Source of the DNA: an uncultured Clostridium sp.
GTDB lineage: Bacteria; Bacillota; Clostridia; Lachnospirales; Lachnospiraceae
Length of the DNA stretch: 64,000 bases
Direction of reading: 5' to 3'
Assembly: GCA_947178445.1 (NCBI GenBank)
Contig: CAMWYJ010000002.1
Coordinates: 32,479 to 96,478, forward strand
A model generated the notes under the pieces. That model saw only the letters and a list, made by a program, of their open reading frames with translations, was not told the DNA's origin and made no database searches. Each line of letters opens with the position of its first letter. The first letter of the stretch is position 1. Made by a program: the position numbers and the translations under genes. This document shows, one piece after another, positions 55,286-63,541 of this stretch.

Positions 55286-55390
55286 TTAACCAATTATTGA
55301 TCTAACCAAGCTTCCTACTACATATCCGATATGATACCATACACTTTCTGCTGCGATGACATCTTCCATACGCTCTACACTTAATACCAT
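55286..55390 (-). CDS. 34-residue peptide precursor, VERME leader (peptide A)
   Basis: A strong ribosome site (AGGAGG, eight bases upstream) precedes a 34-codon frame. The first 13 residues, MVLSVERMEDVIA, match those of the next peptide gene at 9 positions, while the rest diverges: AESVWYHIGYVVGSLVRSI, then IG. The tail is helix-prone, contains GYVVG (GxxxG) and ends without acidic residues. Synonymous differences in the shared part (CGT/CGC, ATC/ATT) support real coding. It lies in the same direction as the M50 and ABC genes. A bacteriocin or phenol-soluble-modulin-like toxin or signal is inferred; nothing proves activity. Confidence 0.75.
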   Translation of the reverse strand: MVLSVERMEDVIAAESVWYHIGYVVGSLVRSIIG

Positions 55391-55436
55391 TTTTCTTTCC
55401 TCCTATTTTTTTAATCTTGATACTTCTTTCTCTGTC

Positions 55437-55544
55437 CTATCTTCCTAAAAGTCCGTTGATAAAACCTCTGAAAAAGTCACCAACTGCTTTCGATAATCCA
55501 CTTGGTGCAATCACGCTTTCCATGCGCTCTACTCTTAATTCCAT
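55437..55544 (-). CDS. 35-residue peptide precursor, VERME leader (peptide B)
   Basis: The frame follows AAAGGAGGAG at seven bases. Its leader MELRVERMESVIA matches peptide A, then comes PSGLSKAVGDFFRGFING and LLGR. The tail is amphipathic, carries GFING (GxxxG) and is net basic. It is 104 bp after the M50 gene and 46 bp before peptide A. The leader resembles, at low stringency, the acidic ME-x-x-EAP leaders of daptide-type RiPPs, which also use an M50 protease; no daptide tailoring enzymes are here. Two-peptide (class IIb-like) action is a hypothesis. Confidence 0.75.
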   Translation of the reverse strand: MELRVERMESVIAPSGLSKAVGDFFRGFINGLLGR

Positions 55545-55648
55545 AGTATCTCCTCCTTTCCTTTATCAAATTTTAGGTTTATCTGTTCATATATGTAAAC
55601 TGTTTCCAGAAAAACCGCATTGCTACGTTCTGTCCTTCTTCTTTAATT

Positions 55649-56632
55649 TCATACCAAAATATTTAATACATACTGCACGCCTCCAATTGCAGACAAACAG
55701 ATTGAACTAAGTGCTATTACAATAAATATATAGGTCACAATTCCATAAACTGCTATAAATCGCTCCTCAAAACTACAATTTGTAAATAGCTTTCCTACAC
55801 CTCTCAACGATTTTTTATATAAATTTGTAATACCTGTTGCAAAACTTAAAATCCAATATCCATCCAACCGGATTACTGGAATCAGATTACTGATAATTGT
55901 TGTAAAACTCATTACAATAAATGCTGCAAATAATGGCCTGGGCTGTATTGCAAAAGCAATGGAACCTAATGACATAAACACCAGATTTACATACAATCCT
56001 GCAGAAGATGCCATAATTTGTTTTCTCTTATCCTCTACCATTCGAATACCGCTTATATCACAATACATAGCCGGGGAAAAAAAGATCAACATGAATCCCA
56101 ACGTTCCGACCCTGCCTCCGACATATTTGCAAACTATACCATGTCCAAGCTCGTGCAGACAGACAGATATCAAAAATATTAAATACAACATCACATATTC
56201 CATCCAATTTAAATGCAGCACACTCAGATTAAAAATGTCTCTCATATATACTCCCATAAGAATTATTCCAAGTAAAACAACTGCCACACTTATCCAAAAC
56301 AGTACTTTATATAATATCTTATGTTCTCGAATTGCTGTTACAATTGTAGAGAACATCCGATCTGCCTCAAATAACGGAATACGGTAAAACAGAATATGGT
56401 TTTTCTCCTTTTTCTGCCGACCAATGACTCCCATTTCCCGAAAAGTATCCAGCATCTGTTTTAGCTGCTCTTCGGTTATGTTTTCTTTTTCCAGAATACT
56501 TGATGTATCCTCATTATTAACTACCTTCTCTAATATCCGCCCCTCCCGTGTCCCTATCTTAAAATACACACCACCATTTTCAACCATATAACCATCCTCA
56601 CAAGGCTTTATGGTTATATTTAAACCCGACAT
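55649..56632 (-). CDS. M50 membrane metalloprotease with PqqD-like N-terminal domain
   Basis: The 327-residue protein has a hydrophilic N-terminal domain (residues 1-75; GTREGRILEKVVNNEDTSSI and TFREMGVIG) resembling the PqqD/RRE peptide-recognition fold. About six membrane helices follow. The zinc site is H160-E161-x-x-H164 (HELGH) with D257 in RLDGYW as third ligand. M50 proteases cleave within or next to membranes, and relatives mature or degrade RiPP and bacteriocin precursors. The ATG at 56632 follows AAGGAGGGA. Position between ABC genes and peptide genes suggests it processes those peptides. Confidence 0.85.
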   Translation of the reverse strand: MSGLNITIKPCEDGYMVENGGVYFKIGTREGRILEKVVNNEDTSSILEKENITEEQLKQMLDTFREMGVIGRQKKEKNHILFYRIPLFEADRMFSTIVTAIREHKILYKVLFWISVAVVLLGIILMGVYMRDIFNLSVLHLNWMEYVMLYLIFLISVCLHELGHGIVCKYVGGRVGTLGFMLIFFSPAMYCDISGIRMVEDKRKQIMASSAGLYVNLVFMSLGSIAFAIQPRPLFAAFIVMSFTTIISNLIPVIRLDGYWILSFATGITNLYKKSLRGVGKLFTNCSFEERFIAVYGIVTYIFIVIALSSICLSAIGGVQYVLNILV

Positions 56633-56633
56633 A

Positions 56634-56696
56634 CTATATCCCTCCTTGTAAAATCGGTTGCATATGGAAATTTCCCACTTCATACATACTCATCAT
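56634..56696 (-). CDS. Possible 20-residue upstream reading frame before the M50 gene
   Basis: AAAGGAAGG lies nine bases before an ATG that opens a 20-codon frame (MMSMYEVGNF start) ending just ahead of the M50 start codon. It could be a coupling leader peptide. It has no similarity to the two VERME peptides. Real expression is uncertain. Confidence 0.25.
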   Translation of the reverse strand: MMSMYEVGNFHMQPILQGGI

Positions 56697-56713
56697 TTTA
56701 TACTACCTTCCTT

Positions 56714-58639
56714 TTATTTTAAGACCTCTATCGTATCCACAGATGCCGCCTGTCTTGCAGGCAGATACCCAGCCAGAATACAAAGCAACATACTAACAAA
56801 CAAAACACCTGTCAACACAGAACCACGAATCAGATACAACGAAAATGCGCCATTTTGCATAAGCTCATACACCACACGGTTGATTCCACTGCCTAATATA
56901 CTAGAAGCCGCAACCCCCAAAATTCCCGCTGCTGCACCAACAAATCCAGCTTCCATGAGAAATATATTTCGTATGTCCTGTTTTCTTGCGCCAATTGCCC
57001 TTAAAATCCCTATTTCCCGCCTTCTTTCAGCAACACTCATATACTGCACGATAATTACCATTACTACTGCAACCACCAGTGATATTCCTGTAATAAGCAG
57101 AAGAAAATTATTTATTGCCTCAATCCAGTTGTTAATCGTATCAATCATTTCCTTCGAGGATGAAATTGAAAAGTTTTGATTCTGTATATATTCCACCAAA
57201 CTATCTCTATATGCTTTATCTGCCAGGTATACATTTATTCTCTGTTCTTCTACATTCCTCCCGACAGATTCCGCTGCAATTTTTTCAGCATAAGAATTGG
57301 ACACATAGTTATATCCCATTCCAAAAAGGTTTGTGGAAGTTATCCCTACCACAGTACACTCCTTCTCCACTGCATAGGCAATCTCTTGATCCGTACTATA
57401 GGCCAGATATACCATAATTGTTTTACCCAATAAGTCCTCTTCTTGTCCTTTTTTGGCAAATCGTTCCGCAATTTTTTTGTTCACTACGATTTCTCCATCT
57501 GATGAAGGATATTTGCCATAAAGCAGATTTCCCTCGTTCTGCTCATCACTATAGCTGCGAACAATTTCTTCCGAAAATTCTTCTCCATAAGACAGCAAAC
57601 CATCCAGCAAATACACATCTGCTATCGCAGTAACCTCCTCTTTCTGTTTTAGCGCTTCCTCAAGTTTTGTCAGGTTTTCCCCTGTTTTCCCTTCCGCAAC
57701 CACCTGAATCAGGGAAGCTGCTGACACCTTATCCAGTTCACTGCCAACCTTTTCCGCTACTCCATTCGTAATTCCCATCATCATCATGACACTAAATATT
57801 CCCACAGATATTCCAAGCACCGTTGAAATCAACCGCTTTTTTTTGACACATATATTGCGGACAGCCACCAAAAAGCTATCCGAAAATTTCATACCTCTTT
57901 GCTTCTTGCCCGGGGCTTCTTTTTTGTCCTGTCGGTCTATATGCACACATTCCTGATAATCCTGTAAAACAATATCTTCTACAATTTCTCCATCCAGCAT
58001 ACGTATATTTCTATGTGTCTGTGCCGCAATCTGTTCATCATGGGTTACCATAATGACGGTTACTCCTTCCCTGTCATTCAGGGAGTGCAAAAGATCCATG
58101 ATCTCTTTAGAGGTTGCAGAATCCAATGCTCCTGTAGGCTCATCTGCAAGAATAAGTTCAGGCGAATTTGCAAGTGCCCGAGCGATAGCTACCCTCTGCT
58201 TTTGTCCTCCCGATAGCTGGGCTGGTTTATTCTTGCTCCTCTCTTTAAGACCGACTCTCTCCAATAATTCCATTGCCCTTTTTCTCCGTCCATGCTTGTC
58301 ATATGCAGCAACACTCATTGCCAGTTCTACATTTTCCAATGCACTTAAATGAGGAATAAGATGAAAACTTTGGAAAATGATTCCAATATTCTTTTTTCTC
58401 CAATTATCCCATTCTACATCTGTATTATTTTTTGTTGGCTTTCCATTTACGATAATCTCTCCATTATCTGCCCTTGTCAGTCCTGCTAAAATATTCAAAA
58501 ATGTAGATTTACCACATCCGGATGGTCCCAGTATGCTTACAAATTCTCCTTTCTGAATTGTACAATTCAGTCCCCTTAATATTTGTACAGACCTTTCATT
58601 TACTTTATAATATTTTCTCAAATCTTTTACCTGAACCAT
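56714..58639 (-). CDS. MacB-like ABC transporter, ATPase fused to FtsX permease (second copy)
   Basis: The 641-residue fusion has an ATPase (residues 1-230) with [25 protein letters not shown] and [12 protein letters not shown], then a membrane helix near 290, an outer domain, and three C-terminal helices of an FtsX/MacB permease. It should work as a dimer. The ATG at 58639 has AGAGGAG upstream and is 16 bp after the related gene before it. The substrate is unknown; operon position points to export of, or immunity against, the VERME peptides. Confidence 0.88.
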   Translation of the reverse strand: MVQVKDLRKYYKVNERSVQILRGLNCTIQKGEFVSILGPSGCGKSTFLNILAGLTRADNGEIIVNGKPTKNNTDVEWDNWRKKNIGIIFQSFHLIPHLSALENVELAMSVAAYDKHGRRKRAMELLERVGLKERSKNKPAQLSGGQKQRVAIARALANSPELILADEPTGALDSATSKEIMDLLHSLNDREGVTVIMVTHDEQIAAQTHRNIRMLDGEIVEDIVLQDYQECVHIDRQDKKEAPGKKQRGMKFSDSFLVAVRNICVKKKRLISTVLGISVGIFSVMMMMGITNGVAEKVGSELDKVSAASLIQVVAEGKTGENLTKLEEALKQKEEVTAIADVYLLDGLLSYGEEFSEEIVRSYSDEQNEGNLLYGKYPSSDGEIVVNKKIAERFAKKGQEEDLLGKTIMVYLAYSTDQEIAYAVEKECTVVGITSTNLFGMGYNYVSNSYAEKIAAESVGRNVEEQRINVYLADKAYRDSLVEYIQNQNFSISSSKEMIDTINNWIEAINNFLLLITGISLVVAVVMVIIVQYMSVAERRREIGILRAIGARKQDIRNIFLMEAGFVGAAAGILGVAASSILGSGINRVVYELMQNGAFSLYLIRGSVLTGVLFVSMLLCILAGYLPARQAASVDTIEVLK

Positions 58640-58655
58640 ACTTTTCTCCTCTTCT

Positions 58656-60617
58656 CTACTCATAGCGCAGTGTCTCAGAAGGTATAATCTTTGCCGCTTT
58701 TTTTGCTGGCTTTGTTCCTGCAAATACAGTAATCACCATACTTACGACAAAACAAAACAATACTGCCTGTGGAGTCATTTTATAAAGTTTAAAATTCATT
58801 ACTGAAAATTTATTGCATATCACCACATTTAAAATACTACCGAGAATCTGCCCCAATAGTATGCCCATAATACCGGACAAGCTTCCCAAAATTCCTGCTT
58901 CTGTCACAAAGATCCGTTTTATTTCCTTTTTTCCGGCTCCAATTGCACACATAATTCCAATTTCTTTTGTACGTTCCACAACATTCGTATGAAGTACAAT
59001 CTTAATCATGATTCCTGACACTAACAAAGCAATTCCTGCTACAAATATTAAAAACACCTTTAATGCCATAATCAACGCATTAATGCTTGCAAAATCTTCT
59101 TTATTCGTTTCAGTTCTATAATCCAACGCTTTTATTGCTTCCACCACTTCGTCATAAACCGCATGTTCAGAAGCCATTACCTTTACACCTTCTTTTGGTA
59201 CCTGCTCTGTTTTCGCTGATTTTTCAGCTAAATCCTGTGCTGTATCATAAGGAACAAAGGATGATCCTGCAATGATTCCTGTATCCCTAATACCAGTTAC
59301 AACCAACTCCTGTTCTACTTCATATGTTAACGTGCTGCTCATCGCCAACCTGGTCAATATCTTTATTTTTTTTCCTATCAAATCCTTCTTTTCTCCCTGA
59401 TTGCCCAACAATGCCTCCGCAACCTGACTGGTCAGTACAATCTCTCTGCTGTCATCTGCCTTTGGCATTCCACCCAAATCTGCCATTTCCTTTTCATATG
59501 ATGTTTCCTGTTTTTTCGGTCCCAGTGCATCCATAACCCCTTCTGCACTCGCATCATTATAATAATAGGTGGAATAAAACATTTGATTGTCCAATACACT
59601 ATCCACGCCTTCAATTGAGCATATTTTCTCGATTTCCCGCTGTGAAAAGGTTTCTTTTTTATCCATATGAGTAACCCATATTGTGTCATCACCAACAAAG
59701 GAGCGCAATTCATAATGTATCTTGTCATCCGCCCCGATACCAATTCCCATCATCAGGACCATACCTGCAATTCCTATGGAAGTACCTAATACTGTAAAAA
59801 TGCTCCGGCTTTTCTTCAGTAAAACATTCTTGATTCCCACCTGACAAGAAGACAGAAGTGACATTTTTCCAGTTTTTTGTACTTTTCCACGCAATATTTT
59901 TTCTGTCACATTATGTGATACAATATCATCCTTCTCCTCTTCCCTGCTGGTTGTCTTTTCAATATGCCCATCAGCCATATAGATTACCCGGTCTGCTTCT
60001 TTTGCCAGTTCTTTATTATGTGTAACCAATACAACCGTAACCCCATATTTCCTATGAATTTCATAAAGCAACTCCATAACCTCTTTTGCCGATTGGGAAT
60101 CTAATGCCCCTGTTGGTTCATCCGCTAAAATTAGATTTGGATCATTTGCCAATGCCCTTGCGATTGCTACTCTTTGCTTCTGTCCACCAGAAAGCTGGGA
60201 TGGCAAATAGCTGCTCCTTTCTGACAAACCAACTAGTTCAAGTAAATGCTCTGCCTTTTTCCTTCTATCCTTCGCTTTACAGCCATTAAATTTCATTGCA
60301 AGTTCTATATTTTCTCTTGCATTTAGGTGCGGTATCAAATTAAAATTCTGAAAAACAAATCCTACATATTGTTTTCGAAAACGAACCCAATCCTTCTCAT
60401 GAAATTCCTGTGTATTTTTTTCTTCAAAAATTAAATCTCCTTCCACATCATTATCAAGTCCGCCGATTACATTTAATAACGTAGATTTGCCGCAACCCGA
60501 AGTGCCCAGTATACAGATAAATTCACCTTGTTTAATTTGCAGATTAATATCCTGTAAAACAGCAAATTTTTCTTTTCCCAAACTATAATTTTTAAAAAGG
60601 CTTTTTATTGTTATCAT
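58656..60617 (-). CDS. MacB-like ABC transporter, ATPase fused to FtsX permease (first copy)
   Basis: The 653-residue protein has the same layout as the next gene: ATPase with [25 protein letters not shown] and [12 protein letters not shown], then four membrane helices around an outer domain. The two proteins are paralogues and may form a heterodimer. The ATG at 60617 follows AAAGGAA. It begins 40 bp after agrB, so agrD-agrB-ABC-ABC appear to be one transcript. MacB-like fusions are less common than split ATPase/permease pairs in Gram-positives. Confidence 0.88.
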   Translation of the reverse strand: MITIKSLFKNYSLGKEKFAVLQDINLQIKQGEFICILGTSGCGKSTLLNVIGGLDNDVEGDLIFEEKNTQEFHEKDWVRFRKQYVGFVFQNFNLIPHLNARENIELAMKFNGCKAKDRRKKAEHLLELVGLSERSSYLPSQLSGGQKQRVAIARALANDPNLILADEPTGALDSQSAKEVMELLYEIHRKYGVTVVLVTHNKELAKEADRVIYMADGHIEKTTSREEEKDDIVSHNVTEKILRGKVQKTGKMSLLSSCQVGIKNVLLKKSRSIFTVLGTSIGIAGMVLMMGIGIGADDKIHYELRSFVGDDTIWVTHMDKKETFSQREIEKICSIEGVDSVLDNQMFYSTYYYNDASAEGVMDALGPKKQETSYEKEMADLGGMPKADDSREIVLTSQVAEALLGNQGEKKDLIGKKIKILTRLAMSSTLTYEVEQELVVTGIRDTGIIAGSSFVPYDTAQDLAEKSAKTEQVPKEGVKVMASEHAVYDEVVEAIKALDYRTETNKEDFASINALIMALKVFLIFVAGIALLVSGIMIKIVLHTNVVERTKEIGIMCAIGAGKKEIKRIFVTEAGILGSLSGIMGILLGQILGSILNVVICNKFSVMNFKLYKMTPQAVLFCFVVSMVITVFAGTKPAKKAAKIIPSETLRYE

Positions 60618-60657
60618 CTTAAATTCCTTTCCATCATTCCTGCACCCCAAGTTCGAA

Positions 60658-61242
60658 TTATCTTTTGGGTTTTTGTATCGGGAGTAAAAAAAAGCTTTCA
60701 GCTAAAACCGCTCCCAAAATTATGAATACATTATATTTTATCTGTATTCCATTCATCTGCCTGCTCATTGAATAGCATATAAATAGAAAATGAGCTCCCC
60801 ACGCCATCAAAGTTTTCTTTTTATTTCTTTTCTGTTCCTCGCTGCTTTTCTTATGCCTGCCTGCATATACTGCATTTACCACAAATCCTGCAAACATACC
60901 AAAAATAATCCATATATTTATATTATGATTTACTGCCAGATATTCACCCCCATATATCACTAGAAGCATACTTGCAATATATGTGATAATACAGCGCAAA
61001 TGATTGTCTGCATGTCTGCCACCCGCGCTCAGCCGAAGACTTCCCCATACAACGGAATATATAAATATTTCTTTCAGTCTTCTAAGTACAACTCCTAACA
61101 AAAACACTAATATGCAATTCACTACAAAGGCCAACAGCATTTCCAAACCATAACAGCAGGTATTTCTCTGATCCTCTCTGCCTCTCCAATCTATATCTGC
61201 AATACTAATCAGTCGGTCTGCCAACATATTATATGTAATCAT
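60658..61242 (-). CDS. agrB: AgrB-type peptide-processing membrane protease
   Basis: The 194-residue protein has the AgrB layout of about six membrane helices with the catalytic pair H77 (GGRHADN) and C84 (HLRC), the same numbering as I recall for Staphylococcus aureus AgrB. AgrB cuts the C-terminal tail of AgrD and forms the thiolactone. The ATG at 61242 follows AGGGGGTGA. It lies 35 bp after agrD. A basic loop and C-terminus are as expected for the inside face. Confidence 0.9.
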   Translation of the reverse strand: MITYNMLADRLISIADIDWRGREDQRNTCCYGLEMLLAFVVNCILVFLLGVVLRRLKEIFIYSVVWGSLRLSAGGRHADNHLRCIITYIASMLLVIYGGEYLAVNHNINIWIIFGMFAGFVVNAVYAGRHKKSSEEQKRNKKKTLMAWGAHFLFICYSMSRQMNGIQIKYNVFIILGAVLAESFFLLPIQKPKR

Positions 61243-61277
61243 TTCACCCCCTCCCATCTACAAACCTCCAACTTTAT

Positions 61278-61451
61278 TCAATGCCTCTGCTCTTTTAAAT
61301 AATAGTTTAAACGTTTCCCCGCTTCCAGCGAAACATTCTCTTCTTTTTGTGCATCTCCCATAAAGAAGATACACCCCTTTAATCCGATTATTGCCACCAT
61401 ACTTGACACAATAAGCATCTGATTTAATAACATAACTCCTATCTTATTCAT
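61278..61451 (-). CDS. agrD: AgrD-type autoinducing-peptide precursor
   Basis: The 57-residue peptide has a hydrophobic amphipathic N-terminal helix (residues 1-25), a Cys followed by four residues (C27-I-F-F-M31) as the likely thiolactone ring, and a charged C-terminal recognition region (GDAQKEENVSLEAG). The next gene encodes AgrB. The ATG at 61451 is chosen to give a normal AgrD length; ATGs at 61463 and 61484 are in frame and ribosome-site spacing does not settle it. Its product should be the signal for AgrC. Confidence 0.8.
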   Translation of the reverse strand: MNKIGVMLLNQMLIVSSMVAIIGLKGCIFFMGDAQKEENVSLEAGKRLNYYLKEQRH

Positions 61452-61499
61452 CTTTAAACTCATCCTCTCTTTACTTTTAGTCATTTATTTGATGTGCTC

Positions 61500-61528
61500 A
61501 TTATATGTTTTCCCTCTTACAAATACAA
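61500..61528 (-). promoter_or_regulatory. Promoter of the agrDB cassette
   Basis: On the minus strand TTGTAT and TATAAT are 17 bp apart, about 50 bp before the agrD start. The -35 box is weak, as expected for an activated promoter. I see no clean AgrA repeat next to it. Confidence 0.6.
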
Positions 61529-61635
61529 TAAATCATCATTATGTCACTAAATTTTATGATTATTTTACATATTTTCTTAATTTCACCTACAAATAATAAC
61601 CCTTATTTTTGATTATCTGAAGTTTTTTGCACTAT

Positions 61636-61688
61636 ATAAAAAATACCCCTTCTTCCAACTCTATCTTTAAAAGCCGAAGAAAGGGTAT
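61636..61688 (-). terminator. Terminator of the redox operon, upstream of agrD
   Basis: On the minus strand ATACCCTTTCTTC pairs with GGAAGAAGGGGTAT and is followed by TTTTTATA. It ends the TlpA/polyferredoxin transcript and isolates the agr cassette. Confidence 0.8.
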
Positions 61689-61721
61689 CGCCAAAATACA
61701 ACACCATAATTTATATCTTTT

Positions 61722-61880
61722 CTATTCTACCTTTAGTCTAGTATACGCATAATCTATAGTTGTCGTTTCTTTTGCTGTCATACTTCCGAGCAAACTTAAC
61801 AATTGCTTTAATTTCTCCCAAACAGCAAATCTCTGATTTCCTCCTGAACATATTTCTTTTAATGGATTAAACAGACCAAC
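61722..61880 (-). pseudogene. Open frame without a start, probable remnant
   Basis: On the minus strand a frame of about 53 codons runs from just after the polyferredoxin stop and reads ...FVGLFNPLKEICSGGN..., then ...AVWEKLKQLLSLLGSM... to a stop at 61722. It has no ATG/GTG/TTG with a ribosome site at its head. It may be the tail of a lost gene; I do not recognise the family. Otherwise 61464-61887 holds the agrD promoter and a terminator. Confidence 0.3.
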
Positions 61881-61887
61881 AAAAATT

Positions 61888-62694
61888 TTATTTCCCGCCC
61901 CGCCTTCCCAGGCTTAATGCACATTTATTACAATGTTCAATACATTCTCCACACTGAATGCATTCCCTGTCGCCAACCCGTTTTACATCTAGTTTGCAAT
62001 AGAACACACAGGCATTGCAACCATTGCATTTCTCTTTATCCACCTTCATACCCACCATGGATACTTTATAAAACAACCCATAAAATGCCCCCAGCGGGCA
62101 GAGAAAACGACAGAAGCTCCTAAAAATAAATACCGCAGAGATGAGCACAACTGTCAGCACCGCCATTTTCCATGAAAATAAACCTCCTATTAACGCTTGC
62201 AGCCGCTCATTCATTGCCACCAGAAATACCCCTCCTTCCAGTGTACCAGCCGGGCAGATATATTTACAAAATCCCGGCACTGCAAAAATCAGAGGTATTC
62301 CAATCACAAATACAATCAAAATCACATATTTCAAAACCGATAATCTTTTCGTCCATTTATTCTTCTTAAGCTTTTTCGTAGGGATTTTATAAAGCAATTC
62401 CTGAATCAGTCCAAAAGGGCATAAAAATCCGCACACACACCTTCCCAGTACTACACCGAACAGCAATAACATTCCTAATATATAATACGGAAATTTATAT
62501 TTTGATGAAAGTAATGCCGTCTGCAGGCTACCAAGGGGACAGGCGGCAATTGCTCCGGGACAGGAATAGCAGTTGAGTCCCGGAACACAGACTCCCTTTC
62601 CATCTCCCTGATAGATTTTACCCCTTGCAAATCCGGTAATATTGCAATTATACAAAACGGCACAGATGAGCTGAATCATTTTTCTTCTTCGCAT
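61888..62694 (-). CDS. NapH/CcoG-like polyferredoxin membrane protein
   Basis: The 268-residue protein has about five membrane helices, two CxxxCP loops on each side (CGFLCPFG, CKYICPAG, CRFLCPLG) and a C-terminal pair of 4Fe-4S clusters (CNGCNACVFYCKLD and CIQCGECIEHC). This matches NapH/YccM-type electron-transfer proteins that pass electrons across the membrane. Its ATG at 62694 overlaps the stop codon of the CXXC microprotein (TAATG). With the TlpA lipoprotein it probably forms a path for outward electrons to a thiol partner. Confidence 0.88.
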   Translation of the reverse strand: MRRRKMIQLICAVLYNCNITGFARGKIYQGDGKGVCVPGLNCYSCPGAIAACPLGSLQTALLSSKYKFPYYILGMLLLFGVVLGRCVCGFLCPFGLIQELLYKIPTKKLKKNKWTKRLSVLKYVILIVFVIGIPLIFAVPGFCKYICPAGTLEGGVFLVAMNERLQALIGGLFSWKMAVLTVVLISAVFIFRSFCRFLCPLGAFYGLFYKVSMVGMKVDKEKCNGCNACVFYCKLDVKRVGDRECIQCGECIEHCNKCALSLGRRGGK

Positions 62695-62831
62695 TATCCG
62701 ATTCCTATACACTCATAACAGATGCGGGCTGCCTTATTCTTAATATCGTCAAAACCATTCTGTTTCAGACCCATTAAAATAAGTATCATTGCTATTATGA
62801 GTATGCCTTTCCTAATCATTTTTACCTTCAT
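62694..62831 (-). CDS. CD1871A-type CXXC microprotein
   Basis: The 45-residue protein has one membrane helix (about residues 8-21) and ends KAARICYECIGIG, with a CxxC just before the C-terminus. This is the pattern of the CD1871A family of Clostridia, which I know mainly from similar operons beside a 4Fe-4S polyferredoxin and a TlpA protein. Its stop overlaps the next start (TAATG), so translation is coupled. The CxxC could relay electrons or disulfides between its two neighbours; this is inferred. Confidence 0.85.
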   Translation of the reverse strand: MKVKMIRKGILIIAMILILMGLKQNGFDDIKNKAARICYECIGIG

Positions 62832-62859
62832 ATGATACTCCTCAACGCGATTCATTACC

Positions 62860-63435
62860 TTACTCTAATGCCGCCTCTATAGCACTTTTATACTCCTCAT
62901 ATTGTTCATCCGCATCTCTTGCCCCCAGATAAATATTCCTTACAATACCATCCCTGCCAATCACCAGAGTATAAGGTATCCCATCAGAAGGATATTTCAT
63001 TGATGTCGTTCCTTCCAGATCATATGCAATGGGAAAGGTATATCCGTTATCGGAAATAAACTGGTTTACGGTATCCTTATCCTCCATACAATTGACTGCC
63101 AGAATAGCCACATCCTCTCCGTAATCACTGTGAAGCTTCTCAAATGCCGGCATTTCCCTGACGCAGGGACCACACCATGTCGCCCAGAAATTTAACAGCA
63201 CTACCTTACCGCTATACTCTGAAAGAACAAAGGTACCTCCGTCTGCTGTCTCCACAGTAAAATCCGGTGCATTATCTCCCTCCAAAACCTCCTGATAAGC
63301 AGTCTGCACCTCCTGGCCCGAATCAGAAGAATCTGCACTGTTCTCACCAGAACCTTTCTGCCTGCCTCCACAGCCTGCCAATGTAAATACCATCAAACAA
63401 ACAATCAAAACACCTGTCTTTTTCCCTCTTATCAC
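62860..63435 (-). CDS. TlpA/ResA-like thioredoxin lipoprotein
   Basis: A GTG start at 63435, behind GGAGG, gives 191 residues with a lipobox (LAGC), a Ser/Gly/Glu linker, and a thioredoxin fold. The active site is ATWCGPCVREMP, preceded by APDFTV and followed by GIPYTLVIG with the cis-Pro. It should reduce or oxidise thiols outside the membrane. It is the first gene of a three-gene redox operon with the CXXC microprotein (28 bp on) and the polyferredoxin. Confidence 0.92.
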   Translation of the reverse strand: MIRGKKTGVLIVCLMVFTLAGCGGRQKGSGENSADSSDSGQEVQTAYQEVLEGDNAPDFTVETADGGTFVLSEYSGKVVLLNFWATWCGPCVREMPAFEKLHSDYGEDVAILAVNCMEDKDTVNQFISDNGYTFPIAYDLEGTTSMKYPSDGIPYTLVIGRDGIVRNIYLGARDADEQYEEYKSAIEAALE

Positions 63436-63478
63436 TGTTATTCCTCCTATAATAATGAATCGCCCCCTCACCTTTGGT

Positions 63479-63535
63479 TCGGCGGCAGGTCGTCCGAAGG
63501 CATTTTAAAAATGCTCCGCATTTGCCTTCTTCCTA
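63479..63535. repeat. Hairpin, possibly a distant member of the REP-like family
   Basis: CGGCGGCAGGTCGTCC followed by GAAGGCATTTT and a matching TGCCTTC arm. It loosely recalls the CGGCAGTCGCC repeats at 37.2 and 44.1 kb but the match is weak. Confidence 0.3.
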
Positions 63536-63541
63536 TAATAA

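Noticed and set aside
55551..55630. Thirteen-codon frame (MRFFWKQFTYMNR) between the M50 gene and peptide B
   Set aside because: Ribosome-site spacing is poor and it lacks the VERME leader, so it cannot be supported as a third peptide.
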